Part shown: one piece after another, positions 46,448-55,340 of the stretch | How positions within the stretch are numbered: position 1 is the first letter of the stretch | How the letters are laid out: every line of letters starts with the position of its first letter | DNA from: Litorimonas cladophorae | GTDB taxonomy: Bacteria > Pseudomonadota > Alphaproteobacteria > Caulobacterales > Maricaulaceae | Length of the DNA stretch: 64,000 nt | NCBI RefSeq assembly: GCF_014652455.1 | Contig: NZ_BMYV01000001.1 | Span: forward strand, 558,001 to 622,000 | Direction: 5' to 3' | Notes under the pieces: generated by a model | The model's database searches: none | What the model was told of the DNA's origin: nothing | The model's input: only the letters and a program-made list of their open reading frames with translations | Translations under genes and position numbers: made by a program

Positions 46448-47614
46448 ATGATGGATTATTTTGAGCAAACAAAACACGGACAATCCCATTGGTGGTCATG
46501 GATCGCGGTTTCGTGGTTAGCTTTTGTCGGATGGCTTGTCTTGCAAACCATCTTACTTATGCCGCTACCGATCATCGCAAATTTTACAACGCCACCCTTA
46601 TTTGACAGTTTTATGGCAGCAGTCGCCAGCAATCCATCCTCTGAAGCGTCGTCACAACTTGGCACAATTTCAGTCTTGAGCGGCCTCGGTGCGACCGGCG
46701 GAATAATACTCTCTCTTATGGTGGCGGGATCGGCAAAGACGACGGCGCGCAATCTTTCGATTATTGGCATGTTGATTTGCGTCGTGACGTCTGTTCTTAG
46801 TTCTCAAGGGTCAGACAGCTCCGCGATCATGGATGTCGTCGGGCAAATCATGGGGGCATCACCTCTTGCCTTCGCCCTCTTCCTTTTAACCTTTCCAGCT
46901 GGCCTTATCGTGCTCTTTGTCTGTCAGAGAAAAGTACACAAACGGACCATCACGTCACTCCACACGGCGGCGAAGAAATTTAGAATTCCGCGCGTTGTCG
47001 AAGGATTTTTTCTGACTTGGGTTGTATTGGGCGCATTCTCTATCGCAGCGAACGCATTGGGTATTATTGAGGTGAAATACATCTTCGCGGGTGGAAAATT
47101 TTGGATATACGCGCTGGTCTCGCTTTTATTCATACCTTTTCAGGCCGCGGCCGAAGAAATCGTCTTTCGTGGATATTTCAATCAGGGTCTAACTCATGTG
47201 TTGAAAAACAAGTGGTTCGCGTTTTTTGTGACATCGGCCGCGTTTATGGCGCTACATCTCTCTAACCCCGAAGCTCTTGAGGGAGCAGCTTTGGGCACGC
47301 TGCCCATAGTGATGAGTGGGTATTTCTTTTTTGGTTTCGCGATGTGTTTAATCGTTTGGCTGGATGACGGTCTAGAGACAGCCATCGGCATCCATGCAGG
47401 CAACAACTGTTTCGCAGCCGTTATTATGAACTACGAAAATTCAGTTCTCCCGACACCCTCGGTGTTCCTGACCGGAACGGACCCGATCAAGGATTCATTA
47501 TCGACAATATTGGTTCTGGCGACACTTGTCGCGACTATCTGGTGGCGTCGTGGCGGCCCAAAGCAGCGCGCCCGCGAGCGGTTAACCGACACACCATCCA
47601 TTCTGGACGCATAG
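46448..47614 (+). CDS. CPBP-family intramembrane metalloprotease
   Basis: 388 residues with about eight hydrophobic segments. The ABI/CPBP motifs are AAAEEIVFRGYFNQGL (EExxxR), FMALHLSN (His) and GIHAGNNCFAAVI (HxxxN). Such proteins cleave membrane substrates or prenylated chains inside the bilayer. The ATG is divergent from the Hpt gene. Its 3' end runs 80 bases into an oppositely oriented small gene. Confidence 0.88.
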   Translation: MMDYFEQTKHGQSHWWSWIAVSWLAFVGWLVLQTILLMPLPIIANFTTPPLFDSFMAAVASNPSSEASSQLGTISVLSGLGATGGIILSLMVAGSAKTTARNLSIIGMLICVVTSVLSSQGSDSSAIMDVVGQIMGASPLAFALFLLTFPAGLIVLFVCQRKVHKRTITSLHTAAKKFRIPRVVEGFFLTWVVLGAFSIAANALGIIEVKYIFAGGKFWIYALVSLLFIPFQAAAEEIVFRGYFNQGLTHVLKNKWFAFFVTSAAFMALHLSNPEALEGAALGTLPIVMSGYFFFGFAMCLIVWLDDGLETAIGIHAGNNCFAAVIMNYENSVLPTPSVFLTGTDPIKDSLSTILVLATLVATIWWRRGGPKQRARERLTDTPSILDA

Positions 47615-47801
47615 GGTTAGCAAACCAAGGTTCCGCATACCCAAGCCTGATGGCTTCGCGAACCAATGCCCGATCAATCGGTTCCCCAAATTGATCAAAA
47701 AGTGCCAATCGGCTTTCAGGTCTTATCAGTCCACCAGACAGCCACTGCCGCATTTCACGTTCAGAGACACGCCCAGCCGAGCGCGATTGTTGAGTTTTCA
47801 T
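47535..47801 (-). CDS. Small conserved-looking helical protein
   Basis: 88 residues from ATG 47801. A basic, probably winged-helix-like composition (VSEREMRQWLSGGLIRPE, then PMRPEWMVCRLTARGRAALG). It is antisense to the last 80 bases of the CPBP protease gene, yet the frame reads like a real small protein and I recall similar sequences in alphaproteobacteria, without a name. Function unknown. A longer frame to 47912 has no support. Confidence 0.55.
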   Translation of the reverse strand: MKTQQSRSAGRVSEREMRQWLSGGLIRPESRLALFDQFGEPIDRALVREAIRLGYAEPWFANPMRPEWMVCRLTARGRAALGRHDATR

Positions 47802-47942
47802 GTCTATTCCCAGCCCATTCACAACGCAGGGGTGGATGCGGTCTTCGCCACTTTCCCCTTGCGTAAGGCTCTGATAGTGCAAAGGATAAAATATCCTGTT
47901 AAGCGACCCCACTTTTTCGGCGACGTTGGAAACAGGGAGGGA

Positions 47943-50018
47943 ATGAGCGTGTCAGATATTACCAAAAAGATTTTCTCGATTGAACCAGAAGGGGTTACGT
48001 CAAACCAAGAACCCAACGCGTCGGATATTATCCGTCCTATCAGCGTCTCCCCCAAGGGTGAGAAAGCCGTAGATCAGAAATCAGATATTCGTTCCGAAAA
48101 GGAGGCCGTCAAAACCGAGAAAGTTCCAGACTTCGTCACCCGCCAAGCGGTACACCCCTTGCAAACTCCTCCCTCTTCCTCGGCATACCCGCAAGTATCC
48201 GCTTCAGGAACCGGTTGGATCACCTGGACCTTAGTTGGGTTTTCGCTTCTATATGTGATTGGGGTCAACCTATTGCTTGTCCCGCCTTTGCTAAAGGAAA
48301 GCGGAACATTGTTTCAATATTCTGGCTTGGCAGTGTTGATCATGTTGCCCGTGATCCTTCTGCTTCTTTTGGGCACAGCGCTCAAGCGCCTCGTAAAGTT
48401 AAACGACGAAAGTCAAAACCTCGCGCGAGCGGCAGACCTGCTCGTCTCACCAGAGACCGAAGCGCTCGGCCGCACTCAAACTTTGGCTCGCGGTATTCAG
48501 GCGGAAATCTCAAAATTTAACGGACAGCTCAAAGATACGGTGACGGCTTTGCAAGGCGTACAAACTGCGGTTTCCCTAGAAAGGCAGGCACTAGATACGG
48601 CGGGACTGAAGCTGTCAGAACGTTCGGAAGACGTCGGACGGAGCCTCACCTTGCAACGCCAAGCCCTTGAAAGTATTTCGGGAACTTTCGATGCACACAT
48701 GGGAACACTATCAGCCAAAATTGCCGAAACGAGTTCAGAGCTTCAGAACGTCTGTGTCGACGCAGAGTCCCGTTTAACCCAAGCGGGCGCGCGTTTATCC
48801 GAAGCCACCACCAATACTGAAACCCAAATCTCAAAGGGCACAGACCAAATTCAGGGCAAAATTTTAGAACTTGGAGATGTCAGTCGTAAGCTTGATGACT
48901 CCGGTGAAGCCCTCACCTCCGACCTGGGTTCATCGGCCCAACAACTTATCGCGCTCGAAGCGAAATTAGCCGAACGCATTACCGAACTCGACACCCTCAA
49001 TTCAGGCACACAAACCAAAATAGGTGACCTGCAAGCGACGGTTCAGGAGGGCAATAAGTTGCTCAACGATCTGCAAGAGGCAGCCAATACGCGCGAAACA
49101 GAGCTGAAATCTCTATATGATCGGTTGTCAGCCCAGTTGAAGAAATCCGAGAATGACACGCTTTCCACCCAAGGCAACACAGCGCGAGTGGTAGAGGCGA
49201 ACCTTGCGCAAATGCGGCGAGACTTTGGAAGCATGGAAACCGAACTGAAGTCGCTACAGATTAAAATCAACAGGCTTCGAGACTCTGCGGATGCGACGCT
49301 CCAATTCACCCAAGAACCCAGTTTTCTGCCCTCGCGCCTCAATCTGAAACCTTTAGATACCGATTTCCCACCTGTCGAACCGCCTCACATAAATACGGAA
49401 CTTGCGCAGAAACCTGAAGAGATTGGCGAGACGCCTTTTAATCTTGGTATGGATTTAGAGATCGAGTCCCCCTTATCCGAAATCAGCAACTTCGAACCCG
49501 ATGTCGTGACGCGGCCTGGTCAACCTTCTGCACCGAAAAAAGGGTTTGGCCGAAAATCTGAGAAGGAGACGAACGGATGGCGTTGGCGCGATATGTTAGG
49601 TGGCTTGGAACGCCCCGACCTTGAGATAGAACGGGTTTCAAGCCAACCGCTCTCACCGAAAAACATAGCCGATGTCGATTTACCGAGCGTCGATATTGTC
49701 AGTCTGTTGAGCACTATAAAATTATCCCCCTCTGCCTTTGTGGATGAAGGCATGGTCGTTGATGCAACCCAGGCCAGGATTAATAGTGGTGAAGCGGGCA
49801 TTGCCGCAGCTGTTACGAAACAACTCCCCGATGCGGTCGCGCATCTCCGTCAGCATATTTTTTCTGATGAGCAGCTTGCAGAAGACGTGAAGCGTTTTCA
49901 CAGTGCTTTTTCCAAAACCATTGGAAATACGCCGCCGTCGGCGCCGGCGTTGCGCGCAGCCTTAGGCTCTCCCGATGGCCGCGCCTACTTGCTCTGTACT
50001 GCCGCCTTGCTGGGGTGA
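47943..50018 (+). CDS. Large two-helix membrane protein with long coiled coil
   Basis: 691 residues from ATG 47943, which follows AGGGAGG; upstream in-frame codons overlap a divergent gene and are not used. Residues 1-90 are polar and probably disordered; two membrane helices lie at about 92-113 and 125-146; heptad-rich coiled coil runs from about 155 to 460; a Pro-rich linker follows; and a helical C-terminal domain covers about 590-691. The layout (N-terminal paired helices, long coiled coil) resembles the Caulobacter polarity factor TipN, but homology is not shown. Function unknown. Confidence 0.7.
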   Translation: MSVSDITKKIFSIEPEGVTSNQEPNASDIIRPISVSPKGEKAVDQKSDIRSEKEAVKTEKVPDFVTRQAVHPLQTPPSSSAYPQVSASGTGWITWTLVGFSLLYVIGVNLLLVPPLLKESGTLFQYSGLAVLIMLPVILLLLLGTALKRLVKLNDESQNLARAADLLVSPETEALGRTQTLARGIQAEISKFNGQLKDTVTALQGVQTAVSLERQALDTAGLKLSERSEDVGRSLTLQRQALESISGTFDAHMGTLSAKIAETSSELQNVCVDAESRLTQAGARLSEATTNTETQISKGTDQIQGKILELGDVSRKLDDSGEALTSDLGSSAQQLIALEAKLAERITELDTLNSGTQTKIGDLQATVQEGNKLLNDLQEAANTRETELKSLYDRLSAQLKKSENDTLSTQGNTARVVEANLAQMRRDFGSMETELKSLQIKINRLRDSADATLQFTQEPSFLPSRLNLKPLDTDFPPVEPPHINTELAQKPEEIGETPFNLGMDLEIESPLSEISNFEPDVVTRPGQPSAPKKGFGRKSEKETNGWRWRDMLGGLERPDLEIERVSSQPLSPKNIADVDLPSVDIVSLLSTIKLSPSAFVDEGMVVDATQARINSGEAGIAAAVTKQLPDAVAHLRQHIFSDEQLAEDVKRFHSAFSKTIGNTPPSAPALRAALGSPDGRAYLLCTAALLG

Positions 50019-50078
50019 ACGCATCATCATCGGCCCAATGATGTTGCCCTGCCCTTCATCAATGCCTAAGGCCGCGCC

Positions 50079-51122
50079 ATGAGTGATGAAATTGGAAAAT
50101 GGGACGCGCGAACCGCTGAAATCGCCGATGGCGGTCAACGTTTGGACAAATGGCTTGCCACTTGGACGGGTCTATCTCGTTCTCGGATAAAAGACCTGGT
50201 CGAGACAGGGCACGTGCGCGCAGACGGTGACTTGCTTGGAAAAGTCACGGCCAAAGTCCGCGCTGATGTGGAATATGCGGTCCGTGTTCCACCGCCCGTG
50301 GACGACACACCATTACCCGAAAACATACCGCTGGATATCTTATTTGAAGATGACCATCTGATCGTGTTGAACAAACCAGCGGGCATGACGGTACACCCTG
50401 CCCCCGGTTCCAGAAGCGCGACATTGGTCAATGCCTTGCTTTTCCATTGCGCGGGAAGCCTGTCCGGCATTGGTGGGGTTATGCGTCCAGGTATCGTCCA
50501 TCGTTTAGACAAAGACACATCTGGTGTCATGGTCGCGGCGAAATCTGATAAGGCCCATCAAGGCCTGTCCAAACAATTTGCAAAACATTCGATCGACCGC
50601 ATTTATACTTGTCTTGTGCGCGGCATGCCAAAACCGCGTTCGGGCAGCATTGCCTCTCGCCTTGCGCGTTCACCTAATGATCGGAAAAAACAATCCGTTG
50701 TTCGCGGTACCTATGGCGATATTGATGCCTCGGAAGTTGGCCGACATGCGATCACGCATTATCGCTACGTCAAAGGGTTTGGCAGAGCGAAGCACACAAG
50801 CATTGGCACACCAAAGGTAAGCCAGTTGGATTGCCAGCTAGAGACGGGCCGGACGCATCAAATTCGTGTGCACCTTGCTCATATTGCCTGCCCCCTTTTG
50901 GGCGATCCCCTTTACGGCAAACAGCGCGCTTACGCTTTGTCTAATCATCCTGCAGAAGAAGCGGTGAGGATCGCCGTGGCGGCTTTTAAGCGTCAGGCTT
51001 TGCACGCGCGGCATCTTGGTTTCATACATCCCGTGACGAAAGAGCATATGAGTTTTGACGCTCCGCTTCCGCCGGACATGCAACATCTCTTAGATGTGCT
51101 GACTGACCTTCCCGTCACTTAG
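50079..51122 (+). CDS. rluD: Pseudouridine synthase RluD
   Basis: 347 residues. An N-terminal S4 RNA-binding domain (QRLDKWLATWTGLSRSRIKDLVETGHV) precedes the catalytic domain with the Asp in GIVHRLDKDTSGVMVAAK and LETGRTHQIRVHLAHIACPLLGD. It modifies 23S rRNA helix 69. rluD next to rpoH is a frequent alphaproteobacterial arrangement. Confidence 0.93.
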   Translation: MSDEIGKWDARTAEIADGGQRLDKWLATWTGLSRSRIKDLVETGHVRADGDLLGKVTAKVRADVEYAVRVPPPVDDTPLPENIPLDILFEDDHLIVLNKPAGMTVHPAPGSRSATLVNALLFHCAGSLSGIGGVMRPGIVHRLDKDTSGVMVAAKSDKAHQGLSKQFAKHSIDRIYTCLVRGMPKPRSGSIASRLARSPNDRKKQSVVRGTYGDIDASEVGRHAITHYRYVKGFGRAKHTSIGTPKVSQLDCQLETGRTHQIRVHLAHIACPLLGDPLYGKQRAYALSNHPAEEAVRIAVAAFKRQALHARHLGFIHPVTKEHMSFDAPLPPDMQHLLDVLTDLPVT

Positions 51123-51150
51123 GCATTAAAAAGAATTCAGGGTCAGCAAC

Positions 51151-51179
51151 CTTTTAAACCTGATATACGTACCCCATAT
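51151..51179 (+). promoter_or_regulatory. Sigma-32-like promoter of rpoH
   Basis: CTTTTAAA at 51151-51158, then 13 bases, then CCCCATAT at 51172-51179, close to the heat-shock consensus CTTGAAA, 13-15 bases, CCCCATnT. It places the start of transcription about 20 bases upstream of the rpoH ATG. The -10 match is strong and the -35 imperfect. Autoregulation of rpoH by its own product is known in Caulobacter. Confidence 0.6.
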
Positions 51180-51205
51180 GTACCCGCTTGGAGGAGCATT
51201 TACAC

Positions 51206-52156
51206 ATGGCTGAAACAAAAACACTAACAACGACCCCATCTGCGAGAGATGCGTCTTACTCAGGCAATATGAAATTGTCCCTGACGCTTTCGCCTGAGCA
51301 GGGTTTGAATGCCTATCTCCAAGAAATTCGAAAGTTCCCTATGCTCGAGAAAGACGAGGAGTTTCGTCTGGCCAAACGCTGGGTCGAAGATGGCGACACG
51401 GCAGCGGCAGAAAAGATGGTGACATCTCACCTGCGCCTCGTCGCAAAAATTGCCATGGGCTATCGTGGCTACGGCCTGCCAATTGGCGAAGTCATTTCAG
51501 AAGGCAATGTGGGTCTGATGCAGGCGGTTAAGAAATTTGATCCCGATAAGGGATTCCGCGTCTCGACCTATGCCATGTGGTGGATTCGCGCCGCTATTCA
51601 GGAATACGTCCTGCGTTCATGGTCCTTAGTAAAAATGGGCACGACTGCGGCTCAGAAAAAATTGTTTTTCAATCTTCGCCGCATGAAAGGCGAAATGAAG
51701 GCATTGGAAGACGGCGATCTGCGTCCAGAACACCTGACCAAGATTGCGACGGATCTTGGGGTAAAAGAATCCGAGGTCACGTCAATGAACCGGCGGATGT
51801 CAGGCGGTGGCGACAGCTCCCTGAACGTCACTATTGGCGGCGAAGATGGGTCCGCGCAATGGCAGGATTGGTTGACCGACGATTCTGAGTCACAGGAAGA
51901 ACTTCTGGGTCAAAGCCAAGAACACGAAGCCCGCATGGATTTGTTGAAGGACGCCATGTCTGATCTCAATGAACGTGAGCAGGATATTATTTCTAAACGT
52001 CGGCTGGCCGAAAAGCCCATGACGTTAGAAGAACTTGCGAAAATTTACGGTGTCTCTCGGGAACGTATTCGACAGATCGAGGCACGCGCGTTTGAGAAAC
52101 TTCAAGCGGCCATGATCGCCGCCGCTGCTAAAGGCCCGGGCCTAATCGAGGGCTAA
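51206..52156 (+). CDS. rpoH: RNA polymerase heat-shock sigma factor RpoH
   Basis: 316 residues from ATG 51206, preceded by GGAGGAG at 51190-51196. Sigma-70 family: region 2 (EVISEGNVGLMQAVKKFDPDKGFRVSTYAMWWIRAAIQEYV), the RpoH box QKKLFFNLRRMK that separates heat-shock factors from RpoD, and region 4 with the helix-turn-helix SRERIRQIEARAFEKL. It directs chaperone and protease genes on heat shock. The monocistronic unit has its own sigma-32-like promoter. Confidence 0.95.
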   Translation: MAETKTLTTTPSARDASYSGNMKLSLTLSPEQGLNAYLQEIRKFPMLEKDEEFRLAKRWVEDGDTAAAEKMVTSHLRLVAKIAMGYRGYGLPIGEVISEGNVGLMQAVKKFDPDKGFRVSTYAMWWIRAAIQEYVLRSWSLVKMGTTAAQKKLFFNLRRMKGEMKALEDGDLRPEHLTKIATDLGVKESEVTSMNRRMSGGGDSSLNVTIGGEDGSAQWQDWLTDDSESQEELLGQSQEHEARMDLLKDAMSDLNEREQDIISKRRLAEKPMTLEELAKIYGVSRERIRQIEARAFEKLQAAMIAAAAKGPGLIEG

Positions 52157-52214
52157 TCGGGAACTATATTTTCATAACGACGTTGTTCCTGAGACATTCA
52201 CAGGGACATAGAAA

Positions 52215-52667
52215 ATGGACATCTACACGCTTTTAGAAAAAGATCATGAGACTCAACGTCAGTTATGCGAGGATCTCAAACATACCCGGGGCGACTCCGA
52301 AAATCGCAACCGTCTTTGGAAAAAGCTCAGGATTGAGCTGGAAGCGCATGCGTCTGCAGAAGAACAATCGTTTTATTCCGAACTGATGAAGGACCCAGAC
52401 GGCACTGACGAAACACGTCACGCAGTTGAGGAACATCAGCTCATGACAGAGATGATTGAGGTGTTAGACAATCTCGACATGGACGCCGACGTTTGGGCAG
52501 ACAAATTTGACGAGCTAGCACATAAAGTAGTTCATCACGTCGATGAAGAAGAGGCAGAATTTTTCCCGAAAGCGAAAAAGCTGTTCTCGGAAGCGGAAGA
52601 AAAAGCGATGGGCGAAAAGTTCGCTGAGCGCAAACCAGCAGAAGTCAAAAAACAAAAAGCTAATTAA
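52215..52667 (+). CDS. Hemerythrin-like HHE domain protein
   Basis: 150 residues, helical. Iron-ligand candidates are spread as in HHE proteins: DHETQR, EAHASAEEQSFYSEL, VEEHQLMTEMIEVL and HHVDEEEAEFF. It could bind a di-iron centre and sense oxygen or nitric oxide. It lies 58 bases after rpoH and may be partly co-transcribed. A clear terminator follows. Confidence 0.88.
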   Translation: MDIYTLLEKDHETQRQLCEDLKHTRGDSENRNRLWKKLRIELEAHASAEEQSFYSELMKDPDGTDETRHAVEEHQLMTEMIEVLDNLDMDADVWADKFDELAHKVVHHVDEEEAEFFPKAKKLFSEAEEKAMGEKFAERKPAEVKKQKAN

Positions 52668-52701
52668 GGTCTGTCGAAACGACCTGATCTGAATGTCGTA
52701 T

Positions 52702-52730
52702 ATAATCCCGCTTTGGCGGGATTATTTGTT
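52702..52730 (+). terminator. Rho-independent terminator after the hemerythrin gene
   Basis: A perfect ten-pair stem ATAATCCCGC/GCGGGATTAT around TTTG, running into TTTGTT. Confidence 0.8.
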
Positions 52731-52881
52731 CTGAGCGAACACCTAATGATAAAAAGACCCTAATCCAAACTGAATATGAATGACGGAATCGTTATTCATA
52801 TGGCATCTCAAAATTAACTGACCCGAAAGCCTTTTTTGACACCATATGGTCAGAATACCTCGGTTATTTTGGGATGATCAT

Positions 52882-53718
52882 ATGCTCCGTTCTCGCACTT
52901 TACTGGCTTTAGCCTGCAGCTCCGCATTATTACTGTCGGTTGCCTATGCCCCAATGGCGAAGGCCTTTGGCGTCGGTGTGCAGCCGTCCACAGTGGAGAT
53001 GACAATCAAACCAGGCGATCAGCAACGCCAGATCGTTACAGTCGGCAATGTGCACAAGACTAAGACCATCAGCCTTACAATGGGTCTTGCAGATTGGACT
53101 TTGGACAAAGACGGCAAACTTATCCTCGATGCACCCGGTGACACCCGTCGTTCCGCGGCCGAATGGGTACGCTTTTCGCCTGCGGCCGTGACGCTGAAAC
53201 CTGAAACTTCTCAGGATATTACAGTTGAGATCTCCGCTCCCTACAAGATTGGGGAAAAGGGTGACCACCGTTTTGCACTCCTTGCCACAACCATGTTGCC
53301 AGAACTTGATGAAAGAGGCGAAGTTTCGGGCGTTTGGAATCGATATCAGCTGGCGTCCTTATTCTACCTCACGCTCACGCCCTCAAAAAGCCTACCCAAG
53401 GTCACCAGTGTCGCCCTCAACGCGGCACAACCTGGCACTGTGACCATGCAAATCAAGAATGAAGGCGATGCGCATGCGCGTCTGCAAGGCACTGCGTTTT
53501 TGAAAGACAAAGAAGGTGAAATTGTTTCTGAAACACCGCTAAATGCTGTTGTTCTAGACGGAGGCACTCGGACTTATAATGTCACGATGAGCGATATGAC
53601 AACGGTCGAAGCTGGCAATTACACCATTGATTTTGATCTCAGCAATACGTTCGTTCCGCAGAATAAATTCCGTGCGGCGGATGTCCCTGTCGACACATTG
53701 GATTATGTCGCGAACTAA
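52882..53718 (+). CDS. Periplasmic PapD-like (fimbrial-type) chaperone
   Basis: 278 residues from ATG 52882; a codon at 52846 is in frame but would displace the signal peptide. Signal peptide MLRSRTLLALACSSALLLS ends at AKA near residue 28. Two Ig-like beta domains follow: the first has VQPSTVEMTIKPGDQQRQIVTV and WVRFSPAAVTLKPETSQDITVEI, as in PapD-superfamily chaperones; the second (VTSVALNAAQPGTVTMQIKNEGDA) is typical CARDB-like. Its last 14 bases overlap the start of the secreted protein gene, its probable client. No usher gene is adjacent. Chaperone identity is an inference from fold pattern. Confidence 0.65.
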   Translation: MLRSRTLLALACSSALLLSVAYAPMAKAFGVGVQPSTVEMTIKPGDQQRQIVTVGNVHKTKTISLTMGLADWTLDKDGKLILDAPGDTRRSAAEWVRFSPAAVTLKPETSQDITVEISAPYKIGEKGDHRFALLATTMLPELDERGEVSGVWNRYQLASLFYLTLTPSKSLPKVTSVALNAAQPGTVTMQIKNEGDAHARLQGTAFLKDKEGEIVSETPLNAVVLDGGTRTYNVTMSDMTTVEAGNYTIDFDLSNTFVPQNKFRAADVPVDTLDYVAN

Positions 53719-54550
53719 GCACATATTTTTGGCGGGGGTCGCCCTCGCCTGCGTGGCATCCAACGCGCAAGCCAGTTTTTTGGATACTGATTTCTGGTGT
53801 CGGACCTATGGCTGTGCCGTCGTTCATGACGGTCAGAACTACGATATTTACGACAACTATCTATTCGCGAGCAATTCTTGCTGCGTGCCTGTTGGCGGGC
53901 AGATGATTGACTTCTACGTTCGTGCTGAAAACACGAATGTCACGGGACAAATTGGTGGTAATGGCGCCATCAACCCAAACGACGGTCAGGGCTTCATGTT
54001 CGGAATATCCCAAGATGGCGCCAATATTAGCCAATCGGCTTTCGATGATGGTGACGGATTTTTGGATGCGAGCGACAGCTTTGGCGCATTTTCGCTCAAC
54101 CCAAATACCGATATATTACTAGATGGACCGGGACGATCTTATTCCCATAGCTTCTTCATAAGCTCACGGGGTACGCGATTTAGCCTCCGTGCTTTAGCGT
54201 CAATCAATAACGCGACGGGAGATTTCGCCAATACGCTTCAACTCGGTGACATCAAACTCACGCCCAGCGTATCGGAATCTGGCAATGATGGCGGGTTTCA
54301 ATATGGATCTAGAGCCAACACGTCCAACATCCAAATCGTAAGCGGCGTTGACGATTTAGGTGATCTCACAGGTATCCCGACACAAATTATGAACTTTGGT
54401 CGTCGGCAAGGCATTCGTCAACGAAATGGCGATATTGATGAACAAACGATCCGCCTAGATTTCCTCTACGAAATGCCTGCTTATGATTTCAGTATGGGTA
54501 CGGGTAGTTTGAACGTCGATGTCGCGTTTGATTTCTACCGCGAGGACTAA
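53705..54550 (+). CDS. Secreted cysteine-containing beta protein, paralogue of the gene at 45065
   Basis: 281 residues; the ATG lies inside the last codons of the upstream chaperone-like gene, so translation is coupled. Sec signal peptide (cleavage near QAS, residue 23). Four cysteines in the N-terminal region (WCRTYGC and SNSCC) suggest disulfides, unlike the cysteine-free paralogue. LDASDS at 120-125, SFF at 149-151, GDF at 172-174 and a C-terminal YDFSMGTGS echo the other protein position by position. No named family recognised. The spacing suggests a shared fold, perhaps a fibre or surface subunit. Confidence 0.72.
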   Translation: MSRTKHIFLAGVALACVASNAQASFLDTDFWCRTYGCAVVHDGQNYDIYDNYLFASNSCCVPVGGQMIDFYVRAENTNVTGQIGGNGAINPNDGQGFMFGISQDGANISQSAFDDGDGFLDASDSFGAFSLNPNTDILLDGPGRSYSHSFFISSRGTRFSLRALASINNATGDFANTLQLGDIKLTPSVSESGNDGGFQYGSRANTSNIQIVSGVDDLGDLTGIPTQIMNFGRRQGIRQRNGDIDEQTIRLDFLYEMPAYDFSMGTGSLNVDVAFDFYRED

Positions 54551-54552
54551 GG

Positions 54553-54954
54553 TCAGTCGAATGTGTCTGGTACAACTTTCTGCAAGTATGGCAGTATCAT
54601 CTGATTTGTAAGAACTAGTCCCAAGTAGTTTAGCCCCAAAAATACGAGTAAACTCGCATCATAATCAATGCCCATTTGGTAAAAAGAGAATATCGCGAGC
54701 GCCACTGGGACTACTAATGAAACAGCGAAAAATTTCCAAACTAGCGCCGGATTCTTCCTGAAAACCTCCCGGCGTTGTTCCTTGTGCATTTGCAGTGTTG
54801 CCCCCTGACTAAGAATGAAGCGCGATCCAAATATGCTTACCCCAATCACCGTAAATAATGGCACCGTTCCAGTAATTCCTGAAAATACGAGCAGGAAGCA
54901 AACTCCCGCCATTACGCATTGAAAAACGCCAACTCTAAAATAGTCTTGTTTCAC
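54553..54954 (-). CDS. Small polytopic membrane protein at the end of the suf operon
   Basis: 133 residues from a GTG whose GTGA overlaps the sufA stop; the longer frame to 54996 runs through sufA and is not used. Four hydrophobic segments at about residues 8-28, 30-50, 72-92 and 100-120. No recognised family. Coupled translation argues for a real gene. It converges on the secreted protein gene, ending two bases from its stop. Confidence 0.65.
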   Translation of the reverse strand: MKQDYFRVGVFQCVMAGVCFLLVFSGITGTVPLFTVIGVSIFGSRFILSQGATLQMHKEQRREVFRKNPALVWKFFAVSLVVPVALAIFSFYQMGIDYDASLLVFLGLNYLGLVLTNQMILPYLQKVVPDTFD

Positions 54955-55340
54955 AGAACAGCTGGAACGATCGTCACGCTCTCGCCGCATCCGCACGCAT
55001 CGGTTTGGTTCGGATTGGTGAAGGTGAAACGGCTGTGCAGCAGGGTTGTTTCGTAATCCACCACGGAACCCAAAAGAAACAAAACAGCTTTTGAGTCCAC
55101 AACGATCTGCACGCCCTTATCCTCGACAACCTCGTCAAATTTTTCAGGCTCTGCCACATAATCCATGAGATATTCCATACCTGCGCAACCGCCATTGGTG
55201 ACGCCCACGCGCAAGTAACCCTCACCACGCTCGTCCAATATCTCCCGCACACGGGCAGCCGCATCATCTGTTAGGGTGACAAGCTTGGGTCGTGGACGAC
55301 GTGTTCGTGTGGTGGTTTTCGTTTCGGTGACTGGGGTCAT
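54951..55340 (-). CDS. sufA: A-type Fe-S carrier SufA
   Basis: 129 residues. HesB/IscA family: first ligand Cys in NGGCAGMEYLMDYV and the C-terminal pair in DACGCGES. The basic, Thr- and Arg-rich N-terminal 20 residues are longer than in E. coli. It carries nascent clusters or iron to targets. It overlaps sufT by four bases. Confidence 0.92.
   Translation of the reverse strand: MTPVTETKTTTRTRRPRPKLVTLTDDAAARVREILDERGEGYLRVGVTNGGCAGMEYLMDYVAEPEKFDEVVEDKGVQIVVDSKAVLFLLGSVVDYETTLLHSRFTFTNPNQTDACGCGESVTIVPAVL

Noticed and set aside
52841-52850. ACCATATGGT palindrome and TTGACA upstream of the chaperone-like gene
   Set aside because: A 10-bp palindrome is not notable alone, and no -10 sits at proper spacing from TTGACA, so no promoter is called.
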